A stretch of 64,000 bases of DNA. Origin: Suillus spraguei (taxonomy: Eukaryota; Basidiomycota; Agaricomycetes; Boletales; Suillaceae). Both the position numbers and the translations under genes were made by a program. The stretch lies in NCBI GenBank assembly GCA_016800925.1, contig JABCPU010000128.1, positions 62,001 to 126,000 of the forward strand, given 5' to 3'. The notes beneath the pieces are model-generated. The model was not told where the DNA came from. It was given only the letters and a program-made list of their open reading frames with translations, and did not search any database. Shown here one piece after another: positions 49,719 through 60,207 of the stretch; the stretch's first letter is position 1, and the number at the start of each line of letters is the position of its first letter.

Positions 49719-52700
49719 ATGCGGATCCTGTCCCAGAGGCTCCTACTTACCTTATGGGACAGTGATGCAGCCCGCACAGTATGCAATCATCCAGATCTCT
49801 TCAAAATAGTAACACCGATCAACGTTGATCGGTTTCAAGTTCTCCTTGCTGACCATCCAAATCAACCTTTCGTTTTGTCGGTGTGTCGAGCCTTACGTGA
49901 AGGTTTTTGGCCATGGGCAGATGCTTCGGATGAGTCATATCCCTCTATAAACAATAACTCAATGCACACCTGTGCAAAATCAGCAGATCAAAAAAAGTTT
50001 ATTGAGGAACAGCTACGAGAAGAAATACGTCTTGGACATGTATCAGAGCCTTTTGGTCCAGATTTATTCCCCGGAATGTACAGTGTGCCAATGCATACCG
50101 TCCCTAAACCCAATTCGGATAAACTACGCCTTGTAGTGGATCACACAGCAGGAGAATACTCGCTGAACTCCATGATTGATTCAGATGCCGTTAGAGGCAC
50201 CAAACTTGACGGTTTGCATTCACTTGGTGCTTCCCTGCTGCAATTTCGACAAGAACATCCTAATGATAAATTGGTCCTTTTTAAATCGGATGTTTCTCAA
50301 GCTTTTCGGCGCTTACCTATGCACCCGCTGTGGCAAACCAAGCAAGTGCTAACGGTACAAGGTCAACGTCATGTGGATCGTTGCAATAACTTTGGAGGAC
50401 GAGGATCCCCTAAGGTCTGCATCAGGAAATTCACACATTCCTTAACATGCTTAATCAGCTTAACTCACTTATCTCAAAACTTGTTTGCTCTCTCTCACAT
50501 CATTCACCTGGCATATCTTATATTTTTTGAGTGCGAAATACAATAAAACATGTATATTAATATATCTCAACTTTTTTTTTCTGAATTCATTCACATTGAA
50601 ATTTTGGACAAGTAGATTCAATTTCACCAAGGCAGTTAAGTGTAAATAAGTCCGCATAAGGGCACGTCAAGGAATGTGTGAATTTCCTGATGTGGATCTC
50701 GTTTATGTCACTGGTCACTTGGATTGCAATTCATCGCATGCTTATCGATGCTCTTAAACTTTATATGGACGACTCTTTTTCATTTGAGCTAGCAGAGCGT
50801 ATGTTGTACTATTCGCCTTATCAAACTGACTACCCTGAGAAACAGACTCGTCTGTTACAACTCTGGGACGAGCTCGGAATCCATCATGATCGTCCCAAAC
50901 AACTCTTTGGTTCAACTCTAACCATTATTGGTTTCGACGTCGACCCTAACGAACGCTATGTCTGCTACTTTGCCGAGGCACAAAAAGAATGAGTTGATCA
51001 AGCATCTACGTGACTTTGCCTGTAAAAACTATCGTTGGACGCTTCGCGAATATCAACAGCTTGCCGGATGGTGCGAATGGAGTTTCAATATTTTCCCTTT
51101 GCTCAAACCAGGACTTTCGGCTGTGTATGAGAAGATTCGCGGGAAAATTCAACCACGCGCACGCCTTCATGTCAACAATCCTATCATTTGCGAACTCACT
51201 TGGATGGCTGATCATATGGAACATTTACCTGGGCTCATGTTTTACAAATCTTTGGATTTTGATCCATCATCTGATGATGTCGTGGTTGCTTATACCGACG
51301 CATCTGGTGTAGGAATGGGTCTCTGGTTCCCTCATGATAACTTTGCGGGTCAATCATCTTTGCCTGCGGATGCTCCTAAAAACACCATCTTTTTCTTTGA
51401 AGCATTGGCGGTTTGCTCCGCAATTCACGCAATCCCTAACATGACAGAAGTCCCACCCCGAATGCTCATATACACTGATAACACAAATACAGTGTCGATG
51501 TTCAACTCTCTCCGTGCGCATCCTCCTTATAATTCCATCATGCTCTCGGCAATGGATGTTCTACTCGAGTATGAGGTGGACTTACGTGTAGAGCACATTA
51601 GTGGTGAGAATATGGTTGCAGACGCACTCTCACGATTTCAAAACGAAAGAGTTTTGGAGTTGGCACCAGATGCCAGCTTTTTTGATTTCGAACCCCCTCG
51701 GAATGCGCTGGGGGCAGCAAAAAAAATGATGCAAGTTTCACTATCATCCAGGCAGCCTGTACGGCAAGCCTGGACACACGAGCGTCTCTTATACGAACGT
51801 TCAGTGGCGCTTGGTTTTGCTATTGATTCCACTACTGCGTCTGTTTACGACTCACATCTCAACTCTTACATCGCTTTCTGTCGGCTGCACCACCTCCCTA
51901 TTGATCCCACAGTGGATACATTATCTTTTTATGTTGTATGGTTATCACACCATATTGAACCGCGGTCAGTTGACTCATATCTTTCGGGCATCGCCAGTCG
52001 GCTAGAGGACACATACCCCATGGTACGGGCCGCGCGACGTTCACCCTTGGTTGCACGGACTCTCCGTGGTTGCAAACGCCGTATGTCAAAACCAATACAA
52101 AGGAAGTTACCTTTGTGTGTGGATGACTTGCAACGTGTGCGCTTGTTTTTTGGTTCTTCACTGCAACATGATGATAGTCTCTTCCTTGCCCTGTTATTCA
52201 CCGGTTTTGCAACACTCCAACGTCTTGGAGAATTGACCTGGCCAGATGCAATCAGCCACCAGACTTACCGGAAGGTGCCTTTACGACACACACTCACTAT
52301 CACCGACACCGCCATGTCATATACACTACCTTCCCAGAAGAATGACAGTTTGGGGACTGGCACCACTATCCTCATCCCGTCACGTTCTGTTATTGATTTG
52401 GATCCTCTTCCGCTCATCCATTGCTATTTGACGTTTCGTGACACTGCATTTCCAAGTCGGCCGGCACTTTGGTTGTCGAGCACGGGCGCCATACCAACTA
52501 GAAGTTGGTTCTTACGACGCTTACGTCGACACTGTGGTAACGCGATGTCAGGACATTCAATGAGGGCTGGAGGTGCAACTGCACTTGCGATTGCGGGAAT
52601 GGCTCCAGACCTTATTCAGGCAGCAGGTCGGTGGTCCTCTGATGAATTCAGAAAGTATATCCGCCAGCATCCTTTTCTGCTCAACGCTTTACTACACGGC

Positions 52701-52730
52701 TCGGCTCGTGAACGCAACCCTGCTACATGA
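49719..52730 (+). pseudogene. RT-RNase H-tyrosine recombinase polyprotein, disrupted
   Basis: Reverse transcriptase: VPMHTVPKPNSDKLRLVVDH, VLFKSDVSQAFRRLPMHPLW and the catalytic LYMDD near 50,760. RNase H: VVAYTDASGVGMGLW, EALAVCSAIHAI, LIYTDNTNTVSMFNSL, HISGENMVADALSRF. Tyrosine recombinase: TGFATLQRLGELTWPD (first Arg), GHSMRAGGATAL (HxxR), AGRW and the candidate nucleophile in FRKYIRQHP near the end. Two lesions are visible. MITE copy B (50420-50692) lies inside the RT fingers/palm. A direct AACG duplication at 50948-50955 shifts the frame. Otherwise the sequence is open to the stop at 52730, so the damage is recent. Confidence 0.88.
50420..50692 (-). mobile_element. 273-bp MITE, copy B, inside the RT gene
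   Basis: Same length and termini as copy A, in the opposite orientation. It is flanked by TG on both sides. Removing the element and one TG restores the uninterrupted local reading K-V-W-I-S of the RT, which fixes both boundaries and the 2-bp target duplication. The element must have inserted after the retroelement. Confidence 0.92.
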
Positions 52731-53054
52731 ACGGATTGACTCACACATGACCTCATTCTTGACTCAGACTGGATTTCGCCTAATCGCTTGTTTCGACTGG
52801 ATTTCACCTACTCGCCTGGCACCATGACCACAAAACAACGAAAAAACACGTTATAAAAATAAAAAATAAAAAATAGCCTTATAGCATTTCTATCGTGCCT
52901 CTGACACTCAATTCTGGTCTTTTCTTGCCTATTGAAGTCTGTCTCCTAGTTTTATTGCTCATTCTCAAGCACATCTTATCGAGTCTAGCATCTGTTTTGC
53001 CTTACACTGCCGTATCATGTACTTTTCGCTCTCAGTTCGCAATAAAACTTGTCT

Positions 53055-53084
53055 GAGTCCCCCGAGTATGAAACTGGGGGACTC
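53055..53084. terminator. Perfect 9-bp hairpin near the right end of the DIRS-type element
   Basis: GAGTCCCCC...GGGGGACTC with a 12-nt loop. It may mark the element end or act in transcript 3'-end formation; its role is not shown by the sequence. Confidence 0.4.
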
Positions 53085-53224
53085 CGCTTGCCTAATCGCT
53101 GTGAGACACCAGTGTAAATTGATTCAAGTCCCGTTACGTAACAAAGTGAACGACATCCGACAGATCATGAATCACTACTTCAACAACCAATGACAGGTAT
53201 GAAAGGAAAAGTGCTAACGCATAC

Positions 53225-55273
53225 TCACAATGCATTGGCAACATTGTGGAGCATCGACAAACCAACAACTGCAGCCAAGACCACAAGTTGTGTTCCAGAT
53301 GCGAGTGCAATACTACGAGGAGCGGCACCAATGTTCACTAAGTATATAGTATAAGCTAGGTCACGTATTAGAAGAAACAAGCGGCTTACCAAGGCCAGTG
53401 GCAGTAGATTCTGCGGATGTAACCGTCGAAGAAGTGAGGGAATAACTGCTTGAGGAACTAGTTGTGGGGCTGTTGAATGTACTGCTAGAACTGGTTTCTG
53501 GGAGAACAGGTGACAGGGGAGGAGTAGCAGTCGTGACGATGGTAGTCAGAGCAGTCGTGACGACCGTAGTCTGAGCAGTCGTGACGACCGTAGTCAGAGC
53601 AGTAGTCGTGACGGTGGCGGTCACAGTGAGAACGCTTCCTCCGCCGCTAGAAGAGCTGGTTCCTGGCAGAACAGTTGACGGGGGTGGAACAGCGGTCGTG
53701 ACGCTATTTGGAGCGGGTGCACTACTGCTAGAAGAACTAGTTCCTTGCAGAACAGTTGACGGGGGAGGAACAGCGGTCGTGACGCTATTTGGAGCGGGTG
53801 CACTACTGCTAGAAGAACTGGTTCCTGGCAGAACAGTTGACGGGGGAGGAACAGCGGTCGTGACGCTATTTGGAGCGCGTCCACTACTGCTAGAAGAACT
53901 GGTTCCTGGCAGAACAGTCGACGCGGGAGGAGCAGTAGAGGTGACGCCGCTGGTCAGGGCGCTTCCTCCACTGCTAGAAGAACTGGTTCCTGACTGAACA
54001 GTGGACGTGGAAGGAGCAGCAGTCGTGACAACGCTAGTCAGAGCACTTCCTCTGCTAGAAGAACTGGTTCCTGACTGAACAGTTGATGTGGAAGGAGCAG
54101 CAGTCGTGACGACGCTAGTCAGAGCACTTCCTCCGCTGCTAGAAGAACTGGTTCCTGACTGAACAGTCGATGCGGGAGGAGAAGTAGTGGTGACGCCGCT
54201 GGTCAGAGCACTTCCTCCACTGCTAGAAGAACTGGTTCCCGACTGAACAGTCGACGCGGGAGGAGAAGTAGTGGTGACGCCACTGGTCAAAGCGCTTCCT
54301 CCACTGCTAGAAGAACTGGTTCCTGACTGAAAAGTCGACGCGGGAGAGGTAGTGGCGACGCCGCTGGTCAGAGCGCTTCCTTCACTGCTAGAAGAACTGG
54401 TTCCTGACTGAACAGTTGACGTGGGAGGGGCAGTAATCGTGACGGTGGTGGTCACAGTCAGAGCACTTCCTCCACCGCTAGAAGAACTGGTTCCTGACTG
54501 AACAGTTGACGCGGGAGGAGCAGTAGTCGTGACGCCGCTGGTCAGAGCGCTTCCCTCACTGCTAGAAGAACTGGTTCCTGACTGAACGGTTGACGCGGGA
54601 GGAGTAGTAGTCGTGACGCTAGTAAGAGTGCTTTCACCACTGCTAGAAGAACTCGCTCCCGGCTGAGTAGTTGACGCGGGAGGAGCAGTAGTCGTGACAC
54701 TAGTTAAAGTGCTTTCACCACTGCTAGAAGAACTCGTTCCCGGCTGAGCAGTTGACGTGGGAGGACCAGCAGTCGTGATGGTAGTTAGAATTTCTGTGTA
54801 ACAGCCTAAATATATGTTAGCGTGGCTCACACAATCGACAGAAAACTTAACACACATCCTCCGTCGCAGCACTTGAAACGCTCATCGGTCAGTTTTCACA
54901 ATTGGGTCTGAGAAGGCGAAAGGCACGTACAGTGTAGTCGTCTGGACAGGAATACGAATCGTCGCACTATACTCAATGTTAATCATAGTCGAAAGGTTTG
55001 TCATGCGACCTTACACAATAGGTGCCAACAGGGGTACATATATCCGGGTAGTCAGTGCATTGCTCTAGGGCGGGTTAGCAATATGTTTCTGAGTACTTAA
55101 CGCATGGATTCCTTACGATATCCGCTACCACACCCTTGTCGAGCAAAGAACTTTCCTCGCCGAACCAAGAGAGCTGATGGTAGAGACTTGGAGTGATCTG
55201 GAACTCGTAAGACTGCTGAAGCAGGGACCGCAACAGCGAAAAGAAACATGGCGATACATAATAGACGTAGCAT
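53225..55273 (-). CDS. Secreted Cys-rich, mucin-like Ser/Thr-repeat protein, probably GPI-anchored
   Basis: Starts at ATG 55273 with a clear signal peptide (MLRLLCIAMFLFAVAVPASA), then a small Cys-rich module from short exons (GCGSGY, QCTDYPDICTPVGTYC, CDDSYSCPDDYT, CCDGGCV, GCYTEI). A single long exon (about 54,800-53,400) encodes roughly 15 imperfect Ser/Thr repeats of about 28 residues built on TTAPPASTVQSGTSSSSSGG. The last exon reads NIGAAPRSIALASGTQ followed by a hydrophobic tail LVVLAAVVGLSMLHNVANAL and stop at 53225, as expected for a GPI-attachment signal. It is probably a heavily O-glycosylated cell-surface or wall protein. Function unknown; repeat number is likely to vary between strains. 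Confidence 0.8.
53490..54790 (-). repeat. Coding minisatellite, about 84-bp units
   Basis: The Ser/Thr-repeat exon consists of tandem units of about 84 bp (multiples of 3), each containing CTAGAAGAACTGGTTCC and GAACAGT(T/C)GACG on the plus strand. A shorter subunit (ACGACCGTAGTCAGAGCAGT) repeats at 53,535-53,625. Confidence 0.85.
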
Positions 55274-56253
55274 GGTGATGGTGGGGATTAGGGTCACCGT
55301 GTTCGCCTGGACTCTGTTGCTCGTCCTTTTATCAGAAAATTAGCATTAATTTTCTCAAGTCAGAGAATTCGGCAGTGACGTGATGCCGGCGCATCACTGA
55401 TCAACGTTAACCTTGAGGTGTGATCGGTCGACAAATTTTGTCCTAGTTGGATCGGTATTTCATAGCACGTTGTGTTAGAACATGGCGACACAACCTAGGA
55501 CTGGGTATGCTGTACGCAAAGAGCATGAGCTCGATAAGTAGGACAACAAAGACATGTAAGTAGGACTTAATGAAGACGATCACACATAGAAAAAGCTTCA
55601 TGTCTTTCTCCGGCACAGTTTGCGGGGTCCAACCTTTACTAAATAATGTCAGTGGGTGGGAGCTGAGCCGATCTATTGTCGAAACACCCAAGTTGTCGCT
55701 TAGTAGTGGAAGATGTTTGATGTGTTACCAACGTTTACGGCTCAGTGATGCAACTAGGTCAACCTACCGTGGGTGGCAACGTTGCGACTAGCCCACTATC
55801 CTAATCACGATCTCACCGTGAGGCGCGGTATTGTAAAGCGAAAAGTAGTAATCTAAAAAGAAGTCGACGTTGTCACCTGTGCAATCAAAGGCTATACTGA
55901 CGGCAGGAAGTCCCCATTGTGGCGCTAAGGATATATACATAGCAATGAGTAATTAGACGCCGTATTAGCACTTTCTTGAACATTTGATGCATTGATGCGT
56001 AAATGACTGCGGAATGGGCGCGGTATCAATGCGGTACAGTGCAAGAAGTCGACGTAATACCTCATGGTACTCATCGGGCACGTTGGTAACCTCATTGGTA
56101 GTAGTACATGTGAACTTTGACTGCGATTTATTCTCAAAGATCTTTTTTATTGATTGTGTCGACATACAAACCTTATAACTCAAATACTCGGCCATCAACT
56201 TTCCCTTTACCGATTAGTATGAGCGCCTTTTTCAGAATGTGTGAAATAGTACT
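55274..56253. other. Intergenic stretch with one dispersed repeat
   Basis: No gene is supported. A block at about 55,527-55,657 (AAAAAGCTTCATGTCTTTCT...) recurs at about 62,243-62,365. Confidence 0.5.
55527..55657 (+). repeat. Dispersed noncoding repeat, copy 1
   Basis: Shares GTAAGTAGGAC, GAAAAGCTTC(A/G)T, CTTTCTCCGGCA and TTACTAAATAA(T/C)GTCAG with 62,243-62,365 in the same order, diverged by small indels. Confidence 0.7.
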
Positions 56254-56424
56254 AAAGAATCGAATAAATAAATAATAAAGTTCGAGTCCATTGTAGAGTG
56301 AGCGCTTAGCTTCCTCGGCCACGCGCTGCAGTTACTAGGCTAGTAACTGCAGCGCGTGGCCGAGGAAGCTAAGCGCTCACTCTACAATGGACTCGAACTT
56401 TATTATTTATTTATTCGATTCTTT
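56254..56424. repeat. Perfect palindrome: 84-bp arms, 3-bp spacer
   Basis: Bases 56254-56337 and 56341-56424 are exact reverse complements around the spacer GGC. Each arm contains GCGCGTGGCCGAGGAAGC and GGACTCGAAC. The right arm is also the left end of the 2.2-kb inverted-repeat element that follows, so the left arm looks like the end of a second element joined head to head. Confidence 0.92.
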
Positions 56425-56969
56425 CGAGTTTCTCGAAATCATGTATCGAAAAAGTCCGAACACCCTTGAGGCACGCGATTCACAACGAAAAGACCCCAGC
56501 ACTTTGCCCTAAACAGGACTACAATGTTACTGGCTTTAGCACATCGCTCAGCCAGGCGCGGCACACATGGTGCCAGTCAGACTTTACTCGGTTCTTTCGA
56601 GCTTCTGCACAGACAAAGTCCGAACACCCTCACGGGATTCACAACGAAAAGACCCCAGACCCTACTCGACATGTTCGCTTCAGTTTAATGTTGCAGCCAT
56701 CATTGAGCGGGCTCAAGATGCTGTCACTCTGTTGGATTGTCAGGGGTCGACGTACGAGCTCGACACTTATCGGGAATCTTCGGGAATGATGGCGCGATAT
56801 TATGGGGCGTCGGCAGCATATTTTGCCGTTGGCAGGGATATCTAAGTAGATATTTTTCGGTACGACTACGCTATGCGTTTGTCAGCGGGTTCAGTGCAAA
56901 ACCTGAGTTGGTATTACTTTGCAGAACGTGTCCGAGACTTGCGTGCAACTCAACACACTCCCCGTATGC

Positions 56970-57162
56970 CTCCCTTCCCTTGCTCCTCCATGACTTGAGT
57001 TTGGATAGCAGGAAGACGACGCCGCTCTCAGTTTTTCCCGGGAGGTTGTCTCACTACAAAGGTGAGGGAACGAATGAGAAAGAGGTATCTACTCTGTTGA
57101 TTTTAACAATCGAAGAGGTAATTATTGACGACCATAGCGACGTCGGCACACCCAACCACTGA
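56970..57162 (+). CDS. Short coding-like segment of an inverted pair, left
   Basis: Reads SRKTTPLSVFPGRLSHYKGE then NEKEVSTLLILTIEEVIIDD and ends at 57162. Its inverted partner (57,605-57,790) differs by scattered substitutions and one 3-bp in-frame indel. The frame extends upstream but without homology. Function unknown. Confidence 0.4.
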
Positions 57163-57604
57163 GCGAGCAGCTTTTGAGACGTAGCAAGCCCAAGGTTATA
57201 TAGTATGTACGAGGACGAAGACGGTACCTAAGCTATTCATACAGCCAGTCGATTATTCACGTGCTGATACCGAGACACTCCAATCCATTTCATGGCCATT
57301 AGCAGGCTTTGCGTTATCAAGGAGTTGACTGCAAGTTCAAGATATATTGATCGATACCATTACTACTTACATGCTATGATGCAAATGACGCGAAGTCTAG
57401 AGACTGACTACCATGGCAGCATGAGAGTGATGATAGGAACAATACGACGCTGAAGGAAAGGCATCAATGAAAGAATGACAACGACAACAAAGTATCAAAG
57501 CGCTTGATGAGCTGCGCAAGAGTCATTTATGCAGGCTGCATCCAAGAGCGCAATCTATGTCACAAAAATAAATAAACGAATCAGCATGTGAATAATTGAC
57601 TCGC

Positions 57605-57790
57605 TCAGCGGCTGGGTGCGTCGACGTCGCTGTGGTCGTCAATAATTGCCTCTTCGATCGTTACAATCAACAGAGTAGATACCTCTTTCTCATTCGTTCC
57701 CTCACCTTCGTGGTGAGACAACCTCCCAGGGAAAACTGACGAGAGCGGCGTCGTCTTCCTGCTATCCGAACTCGAGTCATGGAGGAGCAA
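57605..57790 (-). CDS. Short coding-like segment of an inverted pair, right
   Basis: Reads SRKTTPLSSVFPGRLSHHEG then EKEVSTLLIVTIEEAIIDDH. It is the inverted partner of 56,970-57,162. The extra Ser is a whole-codon difference, which hints at past protein-level constraint. No start codon context or domain is evident. Confidence 0.4.
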   Translation of the reverse strand: MLLHDSSSDSRKTTPLSSVFPGRLSHHEGEGTNEKEVSTLLIVTIEEAIIDDHSDVDAPSR

Positions 57791-58506
57791 AGGAAGGCAG
57801 GCATGTGGGGAGTGACGGCATCTTGAGCTCGTTCGATGATGGCTGCAACATTAAAACACGTCGAGTAGGGTCTGGGGTCTTTTCGTTGTGAATCCCGTGA
57901 GGGTGTTCAGACCTTGCCTGTGCAGAAACTCAAAAGAACGGAGCAAGGTCCGACTGGTACCATGTGTGCCGCGCATGGCTCATAAGGCTGAGCGATGTAG
58001 TCCTGTTTAGGACAAAGTGGTTAGCGGCAAACTCGGCTCCCACTGATTATGAGAACCGGCGTGCTTACAGCTGGTTGTTGCAGTTCATCTTGGTGTCATG
58101 ATAGACCACATGAGACGGTGCTTGGAGCTAGAAGATGGTAAACGTAAAGGAACCAGAGAAAATACTTTGACAGCGACCAAGCGCTCACCAAAGGTGAAAT
58201 ACTGATCAGATATCCGCTCGAGTGCCGTCAAAGAGATATTCGCACTAGGCAGAATCCTGGATATATGTAAGAAGTGAGTAAGTCTTGGAGTGAATGTTCT
58301 CATGGCATCATGATTTGGATAGCTGCAACAATAAACTGAAATGAATATGTCGGGTAGAGTCTGCCAGGGGTCTTTTCGTTGTGAATCTCGTGAGGTGTTC
58401 GGACTTTTTCTGTACAGAAACTCGAGTAAATAAATAATAACGTTAGGGGTAGCTGTCCATTGTAAAGTGAGCGCTTAGCTTCTTCGGCCACGCGCTGCAG
58501 TTACTA

Positions 58507-59293
58507 CTATTTCATACACGAGTCCATGACCCGTTGTGCCTCCGGCACACGAAGCCAAGAAGAGTGTGAAGAGTGCAAAATCAAACCTTTTTGACTTTGC
58601 ACTGCTTTTTGGCTTCACACTCACTTGGATCCGAAAACCGGCAACACCCGTGGTAAGCGCTTGATTCCTTAGATTTTGAAAAAGGCGCTCATTAGTAGTA
58701 GGGTCATGACTCGGAGTACGTTATAATAAGGTTTGACACAATCAATCAAATTATGTAAAAGTGCGCGACAAAGATTCATGCCATAGTTACATGTGCGAGA
58801 GGCTCTTCCTGAGGAGCCATACATGGCTAGAGTCGGCTCGCGCGGTCGTTATTGTGCTCCCACAGTTCAAATAAAGCCCATATTATCATCAATTGAAACT
58901 TTCAGTTCTCCATTTCTCGTGAGTTTAGAATGGCGAAATAAAATGATAACAGTGAAGGGCATCTCCACCAATCCATGAGTGCACTACTGAAGTCGTAAGC
59001 GTTCGAAAGTGTCCGTAACACGCGTAAGTTTAGCCTTCTCCGCTGCAGTTACCATATTCAACGGGCACTCATATGCGGGCCAGGTGCAGTACACGCTACT
59101 GGTAGCCTAAGGCCAGCATACCCCAGGGACTCAGACTTACGTTGGTGACCTCACTCATAATAGTATATCTGTGATTTGTGATATCAAAAAAAATCTTAGT
59201 CTTCCGAACAAGTTCCGATCTTGCAGATATAAAAGAGTTGGCCGCTGAATTGCAACATTCAGACACACAGTGTTGCAATCATCAGTATCTCTG
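58507..59293. other. Intergenic stretch with an imperfect hairpin
   Basis: GTGTGAAGAGTGCAAA at about 58,563 pairs with the downstream TTTGCAC...CTTCACAC (to about 58,620). No gene is supported. Confidence 0.5.
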
Positions 59294-60020
59294 ATGAGGG
59301 TCGTCGCTTTGCGCCTCTTTTTCCTTTTGACTCTTTTTTTTACTTCCGTGCGGGCGAAGTACCGGAATGTAACCGTCGACAGTACCAATCCTTCCATCCA
59401 GTTTGTTGGTAATTGGAACCCAGCTGGCGCTGGTGGCTGTGATAGTACAGTTCAGGCCGCTGCATTTTACGGAGGCGTACACAATTGCACCAATGAATCC
59501 GGCACTAGTGCGATCTTCACGTTCACCGGTACGCATACTTATAGTACTGTTGATGACTGAATACTTAATGAATACCACAGGTGTTGCGATATACTACATA
59601 AACGCTCTTATTGCTGGTAATGTAACTACCGTTGTTTCACTCGACTCCGGACCGCGCACTTTGGTGAACCTCAGCAGTGAGTTTCCAGACACTGATGTGT
59701 CATGGGGTGTCAGATGGTGGGCAAGCGGATTGGATAATGGCGCACATACTCTTGTCATCTACGGGCCTAGTAGTGATACTACACCAAGTGGCACGTGGGG
59801 TGAAGTGAATGCATTAAGGCGAGTAATCTTGTGGTTGCTTATTCGATCGTCTAATACTATTTGTAGGTACACAGTAGTCGAACATGAAAATATCGGTGCA
59901 ATAGTGGGCGGTGCTATTGCTGGTTTAGTGGCCTTAATATTAGCAGCGGCAACATATCACATCTTTGGCGAAAAATTGGCAGATTGGTTCCACTACCTCG
60001 TTTGTTTCTCCTTCAAGTAG
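59294..60020 (+). CDS. Single-pass membrane protein with extracellular beta-sandwich-like domain
   Basis: ATG 59294 opens a signal peptide (MRVVALRLFFLLTLFFTSVRA). The ectodomain reads RNVTVDSTNPSIQFVGNW, HNCTNESGTSAIFTFTG|VAIYYI and GAHTLVIYGPSS, which resembles the extracellular domain of a large Agaricomycete family of unknown function. After the segment TVVEHENIGAIVGGAI comes one helix GAIAGLVALILAAATYHIF and a short tail ending at 60020. Exon 1 is 59294-59528, with a GT-AG intron to 59580. A second intron, 59819-59866, would use a GC donor; it is 48 nt, in frame and stop-free, so it may be retained. Confidence 0.7.
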
Positions 60021-60207
60021 GTCGGCCTGACGTACTAATGGCTTCCGTTCCAGGGGTATTTACTATGTGGATGGTTACTTTTCAAATACCGTCGCTTTAT
60101 CTTCATATCCGAGGTCCCTCGCCCGACCGAGGTTGGTTGTGATATCTAATGGTGCTGGTCTCACTCATTGAATCCCTTCCATTCTTCAGATCACGCTTTT
60201 CCTCACT

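Larger units (their letters stand above)
48251..53090 (+). mobile_element. DIRS-order (Ngaro-type) tyrosine-recombinase retrotransposon, body
   Basis: A gag-like region is followed by a long pol region with reverse transcriptase, RNase H and a tyrosine recombinase in that order. That order defines the DIRS class; the organisation and host fit Ngaro elements. The RT ORF is broken by MITE copy B and a 4-bp duplication. The outer boundaries are uncertain: I could not confirm the split direct repeats. The right end is placed near a hairpin at 53055-53084 and the left just after MITE copy A. Confidence 0.8.
56341..58506. mobile_element. About 2.17-kb element with long terminal inverted repeats
   Basis: The left end TAGTAACTGCAGCGCGTGGC is matched, inverted, by the right end ...CACGCGCTGCAGTTACTA at 58506. 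The similarity runs inward for well over 100 bp in imperfect form, including AAAGTCCGAACACC and CACAACGAAAAGACCCC, repeated on both sides. The interior contains an inverted pair of related short coding-like segments. No transposase is recognisable, so this is a non-autonomous element or a large inverted duplication. Confidence 0.75.

Noticed and set aside
53581..53997. Plus-strand 138-codon frame with tandem repeats
   Set aside because: Antisense of the Ser/Thr-repeat exon; its periodicity is inherited from the coding minisatellite.
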